Origin: Trebonia sp050013875
GTDB taxonomy: Bacteria > Actinomycetota > Actinomycetes > Streptosporangiales > Streptosporangiaceae
NCBI GenBank assembly: GCA_050013875.1
Contig: JBEKEK010000051.1
Span: forward strand, 10,353-74,352
Length of the DNA: 64,000 nucleotides
Direction of reading: 5' to 3'
In this document: positions 59,754 to 64,000 of the stretch, piece by piece
Layout: each line of letters starts with the position of its first letter
How positions within the stretch are numbered: the first letter of the stretch is position 1
Program-made: the position numbers and the translations under genes
Notes under the pieces: generated by a model
What the model saw: only the letters and a program-made list of their open reading frames with translations
Databases searched by the model: none
Told to the model about the DNA's origin: nothing

Positions 59754-59948
59754 ATGCGGCTGACGATGTTCTGGGACCGGATGCGCGCGCAGTTCGGCGA
59801 GGGCTACGCCGAGAGCGTCGCGAAGGACTACGTGCTGTCCGGTCTCGGCGGTCGCACGGTCAACAAGGCGCTGGCCGATGGTGAGGACGCGAAGGTCATC
59901 TGGCGTGCGGTCTGCGACACCTTCAACGTCCCCGATCCGCTCCGCTAG
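59754..59948 (+). CDS. DUF3046 protein
   Basis: A 64-residue protein (MRLTMFWDRMRAQFGEGYAE, then SGLGGRTVNKALADGED and VCDTFNVPDPLR). This is the small protein usually encoded close upstream of recA in actinobacteria, with unknown function. Here recA lies more than 3 kb away, with a MerR regulator, GT2 and DUF1707 genes inserted between. ATG 59754 is preferred to the GTG one codon earlier. Confidence 0.92.
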   Translation: MRLTMFWDRMRAQFGEGYAESVAKDYVLSGLGGRTVNKALADGEDAKVIWRAVCDTFNVPDPLR

Positions 59949-59950
59949 CT

Positions 59951-60071
59951 GTGTTAGCTCTGCTAGCTCCCGTGGGGGCGACCCCCCGGTGACCCCCCGG
60001 TATGGGGCCCGCCCCCCGTGCCCTCTGGGGGTCCACTCGCGAAAACCGCGAGCAGACCCCGGTGTTAGCTC
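59951..60071. repeat. GC-rich palindromic element bracketed by GTGTTAGCTC direct repeats
   Basis: Identical 10-bp repeats GTGTTAGCTC at 59951-59960 and 60062-60071 bracket about 100 bp of palindromic GC-rich sequence. It contains CCCCCCGGTATGGGG, GCCCCCCGTGCCC and TCGCGAAAACC blocks. Related blocks occur inside lhr at 52420-52493. It may be a dispersed non-coding repeat. Confidence 0.6.
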
Positions 60072-60105
60072 CTGGGGCGGCCCCAGATGCCCCGGGCCCG
60101 GGCTG

Positions 60106-61050
60106 CTACCAGTAGCGGGGCTGGCCGGGGATGGTCTCCAGGTCCGCGAGCAGGAGGTCGCGGTCGTCGTCTTCGGCGATCTCCTGCGCGGCGGCGAGGG
60201 CCTGGTCGATGTAGCTCCGGGCCCGCCCGGCATCACCGGCGACGGCGGATGCGCGGGCGAGCGCCTCGTAGGCGAAGGCGAGATCCCAGTCGCCGATGCC
60301 GTTCTCCCGGCAGATGCCGAGCACCCGCTGGGCGTGGTGCAGTGCTGGTTCAGGCCGCCCGAGCACCGTGTAGACGCGGGAGATCTGCCACTCGCCGCGG
60401 GCCAGGTGAGCCGGGGTCGCGTCGGCCGCCTGACCCCAGTGGTAGCGGGAGGCGTGCGCCGTGTGGATCATCCGGTCGTCGTCATCCCGGCTCCGGTTCT
60501 CCTGCTCCATCAGCCGCCAGGCCTCGTTGAACAGCTGGGACGCGAGCAGCCGTTGGTCGGTGACGCTGCCGGTACCCGGCGCGCTCTTGGCGGTTGCCGC
60601 GTTGTCCACTGGGTCGAGTTCTGACATGGCCGGCTTCAGTCCCTCCGCGAGTAGATGGTCGGTCCGGTGCAAGGCCCCGCGCAACCGGGTGACGCGCGCG
60701 TCGAGGCGGCGGCGGTGCTCGCTGATCACGTCCTTGACGTCGCCGTCGTCGCCGTTCTTCCATGCGGTGACGGCGGTGCGCACCTGGGCCAGCGGCAGGT
60801 CCAGGGAACGCAGCAGGCCAATGAGCCTGGCCTCGGCGATCTGGTCATGGTGGTAGAGCCGGTACCCGGTGGCGCTGTCGATCGTCACCGGCAGCAGCAG
60901 GCCGACGCGGTCGTAGTGCCGGAGCGCCTTGACCGTCAGCCCGCTCCGCTGGGCCATCAGCCCAACCGTCAGCAACCCCTGGTCCATGCCGGTAACGGTA
61001 GGACCCTCCTGCGGGGGATGCGCAAGCCGGCTGTGCGGCGGTGCGGTCAT
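60106..61050 (-). CDS. MerR-family regulator with a helical-repeat C-terminus
   Basis: A 314-residue regulator. The winged helix TVGLMAQRSGLTVKALRHYDRVGLLLP and GYRLYHHDQI is clear, followed by LIGLLRSLDLPLAQVRT. The C-terminal half (about 190-314) has TPR-like helices (ALHHAQRVLGICRENGIGDW, FAYEALARASAVAGDAGRARSYIDQAL), unlike metal-sensing MerR proteins. The ATG at 61050 overlaps the stop of the glycosyltransferase gene (ATGA), pointing to coupled translation. An internal ATG at 60987 begins nearer the domain. Ligand and target are unknown. Confidence 0.88.
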   Translation of the reverse strand: MTAPPHSRLAHPPQEGPTVTGMDQGLLTVGLMAQRSGLTVKALRHYDRVGLLLPVTIDSATGYRLYHHDQIAEARLIGLLRSLDLPLAQVRTAVTAWKNGDDGDVKDVISEHRRRLDARVTRLRGALHRTDHLLAEGLKPAMSELDPVDNAATAKSAPGTGSVTDQRLLASQLFNEAWRLMEQENRSRDDDDRMIHTAHASRYHWGQAADATPAHLARGEWQISRVYTVLGRPEPALHHAQRVLGICRENGIGDWDLAFAYEALARASAVAGDAGRARSYIDQALAAAQEIAEDDDRDLLLADLETIPGQPRYW

Positions 61051-61892
61051 GGCGTCATTTTGTGACTCCCGGAGGGTCCGCGGTGGCAGGCTGCGGCCAG
61101 GGTTGTCCCGGTCAGCGGGCCTGTCTCTCTAAGGAATTCCCGCAGCAGGGCGTGGTATCGCTGGTCGGCGCCGGGAACGTCGGCGAAGTGCGGGGCGTGG
61201 TGGTCCTCGGCCCACTCGTAGCAGGGATGGGAGCGGTCCCCGGCGGCATGGACCGCGGCGAGGCTGCCTCGTCCCCGGTGGATGACGTGGCCTGCGGCGG
61301 TGAACGGGAAGGGAGCCGTCGGGATGCCCAGTCGCGCGGCCGAGGTGAGCAGGCCGAGCGACGGGTCGCCGCCGTCGGCGAACGGCCCCGCTCGCTCCTG
61401 CCAGGCCACGGCCGGGTCCATCAGCAGCGAGTACATCCCGAAGCGCCCGTCGGGGTGCCACTGGTCGTGCTGCGGTTCGCCGACCAGCGCGGCCGAGTGC
61501 TCCCGGGCCACGGTGACGGCCGCCGACAGGGCGTCCGGCCGCGCGGCGACGACGTCGGAGTCCAGGATCCAGATCCACTCCGGCCGTGGCCCCGGCCGGG
61601 AGGCCAGGTAGGAGATTCCCTGGTTGAGCCCGGGGCCGTGATGGCGGTTATCGTGATTGGCAAGCAGCGTGCAGGCCCCGCCCCGCCCGGCCTCGGCCAG
61701 CAGCTGCGCCGACCCGTCCCGCGAGCCGTTATCCACGACCAGGATCTCCAGCTCCGGCCAGCTCACGATCGTGCGCAGCGACCACAGCAGGAACGCCGTC
61801 AGCTCCCGGGTGTTATACGAGACGGTCAGGGCGGCCACGCTCCCGCGGCTGGCTGCAGGCCCCGCTGGCCACCACACCACGTCACTGGCCAT
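61047..61892 (-). CDS. Family 2-type glycosyltransferase
   Basis: A 281-residue GT-A-fold glycosyltransferase. Strand 1 is AALTVSYNTRELT, the nucleotide-binding Asp is in ILVVDNGSRDGS (about 49-60), and the metal-binding DxD is in WIWILDSDVVAA (about 105-116). HGPGLNQGISYLA precedes it. The C-terminal half has HPDGRFGMYSLL and the acceptor region YEWAEDHHAPHFAD. There are no membrane helices, so it would work in the cytoplasm. Its stop overlaps the start of the MerR gene, which is an odd pairing and suggests that the regulator and enzyme are made together. Donor and acceptor sugars are unknown. Confidence 0.88.
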   Translation of the reverse strand: MASDVVWWPAGPAASRGSVAALTVSYNTRELTAFLLWSLRTIVSWPELEILVVDNGSRDGSAQLLAEAGRGGACTLLANHDNRHHGPGLNQGISYLASRPGPRPEWIWILDSDVVAARPDALSAAVTVAREHSAALVGEPQHDQWHPDGRFGMYSLLMDPAVAWQERAGPFADGGDPSLGLLTSAARLGIPTAPFPFTAAGHVIHRGRGSLAAVHAAGDRSHPCYEWAEDHHAPHFADVPGADQRYHALLREFLRETGPLTGTTLAAACHRGPSGSHKMTP

Positions 61893-62071
61893 CAGCGAAG
61901 CCTGCCAGATGACCTCCGCCAGGGCCAGCGACTTACGGTCAGCGCTCCTAGGTGTCTTGCAGCACTGGGGCTCGGCCTTTGGGTTCTTCCCAGGCTTCCT
62001 GCCTGCCCAGGGCGGCTGGCGTGGTGAGGTCCGGGTGGCCGCGGCAGCTCACTCCGCCTGCGGTCCCCGGC

Positions 62072-62707
62072 TCAACTATCGATACTCCGTGGCTTGCGGC
62101 GCAACGACTCTGAGACCTTCCGCCGCGGGGGGCGAGCGGTGATGTCCCCTCCGCGGGACTGCCCTGTCAGGTGCACACGCAGGATAACCGGGGCGCCGGG
62201 GCCGGATGCGGGGCGGATCTTGATGTCGCCTCTGCTGCGCGTCAGGCCGTCCGCGTCGACGAGGATCCCCGGCCTGGTCACCAGAGTCAGGTTTCCCCCG
62301 ATTCGCAGGTCGACATCGATGTCCAGGGTGTTGTGGGTAACCAGAGCGTCGGTGAAGTCGAGCTTCGCTTCGCAGAACATCAGCAGGATCTCCATGCGGC
62401 GAGGAACCAGCCAGCGGCCGGTGCGTGTGACATCGCCGAAACGCTGGTCGATCCGGATAAGGTCCCTGGCTTGCGGAGGCATTCCCTCCAAGGGGAGGTC
62501 GGCGGTCAGCCCCTTCAGCTCCCCGATGGTACGGGCAGACAACGCAGCGTCCAGGCGCTCATCCAGCTCGGTGGCGGAAAGCCGGCCGTCGCCCGCGGCA
62601 ACCTGCAGGATCTCCACGACCTGATCTCGGTCCCGATCAGACGCCCGCAGCTCGGACCTTGTGTCGCGTCCGGAAGCAGTATCCTCTGGCCCCGATCCAG
62701 TCGTCAT
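62072..62707 (-). CDS. DUF1707 and LiaF-like domain protein
   Basis: A 211-residue protein from ATG 62707. An upstream open frame from 63016 has no domain content. The N-terminal DUF1707 (about 18-75, LRASDRDRDQVVEILQVAAGDGRL, then LSATELDERLDAALSARTIGEL) is found in many actinobacterial regulators and membrane proteins. The C-terminal half (about 100-190, RRMEILLMFCEAKLDFTDA, IDVDLRIGGNLTLVTRPGI) resembles the beta-helix-like LiaF/DUF2154 domain of cell-envelope stress proteins. There is no membrane helix. A link to envelope stress is inferred from domain content. Confidence 0.85.
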   Translation of the reverse strand: MTTGSGPEDTASGRDTRSELRASDRDRDQVVEILQVAAGDGRLSATELDERLDAALSARTIGELKGLTADLPLEGMPPQARDLIRIDQRFGDVTRTGRWLVPRRMEILLMFCEAKLDFTDALVTHNTLDIDVDLRIGGNLTLVTRPGILVDADGLTRSRGDIKIRPASGPGAPVILRVHLTGQSRGGDITARPPRRKVSESLRRKPRSIDS

Positions 62708-62812
62708 GTCTGCAGTCTCGTGGGTAGCCCGGGTCCTCGGCAAGATGAGTGTGACCGCCAGCTTTATGCGGCGCCGTGGCCTGCGGCGTCCACAGCACCC
62801 CGCGGCGAACTG

Positions 62813-62956
62813 GTGAAAGAGATGGAGCACGACGGCCTGGTCACCCGGCGCCGCCTGCCGCCGCCCGCCGCGGTCACCGTGCCCGAGATGATCAAGGAAA
62901 ACCGGATCCGCGTGGACGGTGACAGCCCGCTCGCCCAGGCGCTGCGCGACCGGTGA
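62813..62956 (+). CDS. Short winged-helix-like fragment
   Basis: A 47-residue frame with GTG start. The first part, EHDGLVTRRRLPPPAAVTV, looks like the wing of HxlR-type regulators (E-x-DGLVTRR-x-PPPA-x-V). The sequence after it does not continue the family pattern. It is probably a gene relic cut by rearrangement, or a chance frame. It lies in the 510-bp gap between the DUF1707 gene and recA. Confidence 0.35.
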   Translation: MKEMEHDGLVTRRRLPPPAAVTVPEMIKENRIRVDGDSPLAQALRDR

Positions 62957-63018
62957 CCCAGCGGCCCGGGAATCACGCGTTTGCGCCGATCGAATGAATC
63001 GGCGTGTCTTGCCCATGA

Positions 63019-63034
63019 TCGAACAACCGTTCCA
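63019..63034 (+). promoter_or_regulatory. LexA/SOS box upstream of recA
   Basis: TCGAACAACCGTTCCA has the actinobacterial and Bacillus LexA half-sites GAAC-N4-GTTC exactly, with flanking TC and CA. It lies 184 bp before the recA ATG. A TATAGT hexamer (63036-63041) just downstream could be a -10 of the LexA-controlled promoter. Confidence 0.85.
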
Positions 63035-63108
63035 CTATAGTTGTGGTTGCCGGACGACCGATGGTGGCCCGGAGCGCGTTTTCGCTGGTCCGTGCGGGCG
63101 GCACGGGA

Positions 63109-63131
63109 ATGTCAGTGGCGACGCGTAGCGT
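63109..63131 (+). promoter_or_regulatory. RecA-NDp (PafBC-type) promoter of recA
   Basis: ATGTCAGTG (63109-63117), then eight bases, then TAGCGT (63126-63131), matches the RecA-NDp consensus TTGTCRGTG-N8-TANNNT in all but one defined position. In mycobacteria this promoter is switched on by PafBC independently of LexA after DNA damage. The start of transcription would be near 63138, giving a leader of about 80 bases. Confidence 0.8.
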
Positions 63132-63218
63132 GTGCGGTGATGGCGAGGGGCGAGGCACCCGGCACCATCCCAAGTTCCTCTGCAACCGCAGAAGCTATAC
63201 AACCGGCAGGGAGTCCTC

Positions 63219-64000
63219 ATGGCACCAAGCGGCAAGTCGGCCCCAGAACGGGCCGGCGACAAGGACAAGGCGCTCGAGGCGGCGCTCCTCCAGATCGAGC
63301 GGCAGTTCGGCAAGGGCTCGATCATGCGGCTCGGCGAGGAGACACGCGTCCCGGTCGAGGTGATCCCCAGTGGGTCGATTGCCCTCGACGTGGCCCTCGG
63401 CATCGGCGGCTACCCGCGCGGCCGCATCGTCGAGATCTACGGGCCAGAGAGTTCCGGCAAGACGACCATCGCGCTGCACGCGGTGGCGAATGCCCAAAAG
63501 GGCGGCGGAATCGCCGCGTTCATCGACGCGGAGCACGCGCTCGACCCCGAGTACGCGCAGAAGCTCGGCGTTGACACCGAGGCGCTGCTGGTCTCCCAGC
63601 CGGACACCGGCGAGCAGGCCCTGGAGATCATGGACATGCTGATCCGCTCCGGCGCGGTCGACATCGTGGTCGTCGACTCGGTGGCCGCGCTCGTCCCCAA
63701 GGCGGAGATCGAGGGCGAGATGGGCGACAGCCACGTCGGCCTCCAGGCCCGGCTGATGTCCCAAGCCCTCCGCAAGATCACCGGTGCCGTCAGCAACACC
63801 AAGACCACCGCCATTTTCATCAACCAGCTGCGGGAGAAGGTCGGGGTCATGTTCGGCTCACCCGAGACGACCACGGGTGGCAAGGCGCTGAAGTTCTACG
63901 CGTCGGTGCGGCTGGACATCAGGCGGATCGAGACGCTCAAGGACGGCACCGACGCGGTCGGCAACCGGACCCGCGTCAAGGTCGTGAAGAACAAGATGGC
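63219..64000 (+). CDS. recA: RecA recombinase (5' part, runs off the window)
   Basis: Strand-exchange protein and SOS coprotease. About 260 codons are present and the 3' end is missing. ATG 63219 has AGGGA upstream (63208-63212). Visible motifs are QIERQFGKGSIMRLG, Walker A GPESSGKTT, AAFIDAEHALDP, the Walker B region VDIVVVDSVAALVP, loop L1 GEMGDSHVGLQARLMSQALR, INQLREKVGVMFG, and loop L2 with SPETTTGGKALKFYASVRLD. No intein interrupts the part seen. Two damage-responsive promoter elements lie upstream. Confidence 0.98.
   Translation, partial: MAPSGKSAPERAGDKDKALEAALLQIERQFGKGSIMRLGEETRVPVEVIPSGSIALDVALGIGGYPRGRIVEIYGPESSGKTTIALHAVANAQKGGGIAAFIDAEHALDPEYAQKLGVDTEALLVSQPDTGEQALEIMDMLIRSGAVDIVVVDSVAALVPKAEIEGEMGDSHVGLQARLMSQALRKITGAVSNTKTTAIFINQLREKVGVMFGSPETTTGGKALKFYASVRLDIRRIETLKDGTDAVGNRTRVKVVKNKM

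Noticed and set aside
62708..63016. Upstream extension of the DUF1707 gene.
   Set aside because: The residues are low in domain signal, and DUF1707 proteins begin shortly before the LRASDRDR motif, consistent with ATG 62707.

Overview
This 64 kb window is high-GC chromosomal DNA with GTG starts, tight ATGA/GTGA stop-start overlaps and core gene clusters typical of Actinomycetia: dapA-rnj; ftsK-HTH/RodZ-like-rimO-pgsA-cinA-clgR; and DUF3046 some 3 kb before recA. Two large SARP/BTAD regulators, two PF04672-type SAM methyltransferases, a full-length Lhr helicase and a PafBC-type recA promoter point to a filamentous actinomycete or a close relative. I cannot name the genus from sequence alone. 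No rRNA, tRNA, CRISPR array, intact insertion sequence or prophage was seen.

Layout. 0-9 kb: group II truncated globin, MscS channel, a small CxxC protein, prolyl oligopeptidase, HNH nuclease, DinB-fold protein, methyltransferase, then a NarL-type response regulator/kinase pair. 9-13 kb: an ABC exporter divergent from that two-component system, with one ATPase and two ABC-2 permeases; the first permease carries a large extracytoplasmic lectin-like insert. 13-17 kb: AlkD-like repair protein, alpha/beta hydrolase, STAS-like protein, a broken phosphotransferase and a PF04672 methyltransferase. 17-20 kb: dapA and rnj, translationally coupled. 20-28 kb: a 1159-residue SARP-STAND regulator, a DrrAB-like exporter, a second PF04672 methyltransferase and an acyl-CoA dehydrogenase-like protein. 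28-38 kb: bioB, a GNAT acetyltransferase, then the ftsK to clgR group ending in two strong hairpins. 38-43 kb: cysteine-free Rrf2 regulator, two tandem paralogous polytopic proteins of GT-C type and a MerR regulator. 43-54 kb: a large secreted S8/S53-like peptidase, a Fic gene reduced to a pseudogene, and lhr with low-complexity inserts. 54-64 kb: a SARP-cyclase-STAND fusion, a lipoprotein, a septum-formation-like membrane protein, DUF3046, a MerR regulator coupled to a GT2 glycosyltransferase, a DUF1707 protein and the 5' part of recA.

Most notable: recA has both a LexA-type box and a RecA-NDp-type promoter; the secreted peptidase has an S8 layout with sedolisin-like active-site motifs; the cyclase domain in the second SARP has lost its metal-binding aspartates; two genes (Fic, phosphotransferase) are wrecked by internal deletions; lhr contains an in-frame GC-rich repeat resembling an intergenic copy near 60 kb; and several tandem duplications lie at gene ends. 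I did not find a multi-gene system that I would call clearly new. The best candidates for new biology are the lectin-domain ABC permease, the peptidase active site and the degenerate cyclase fusion.
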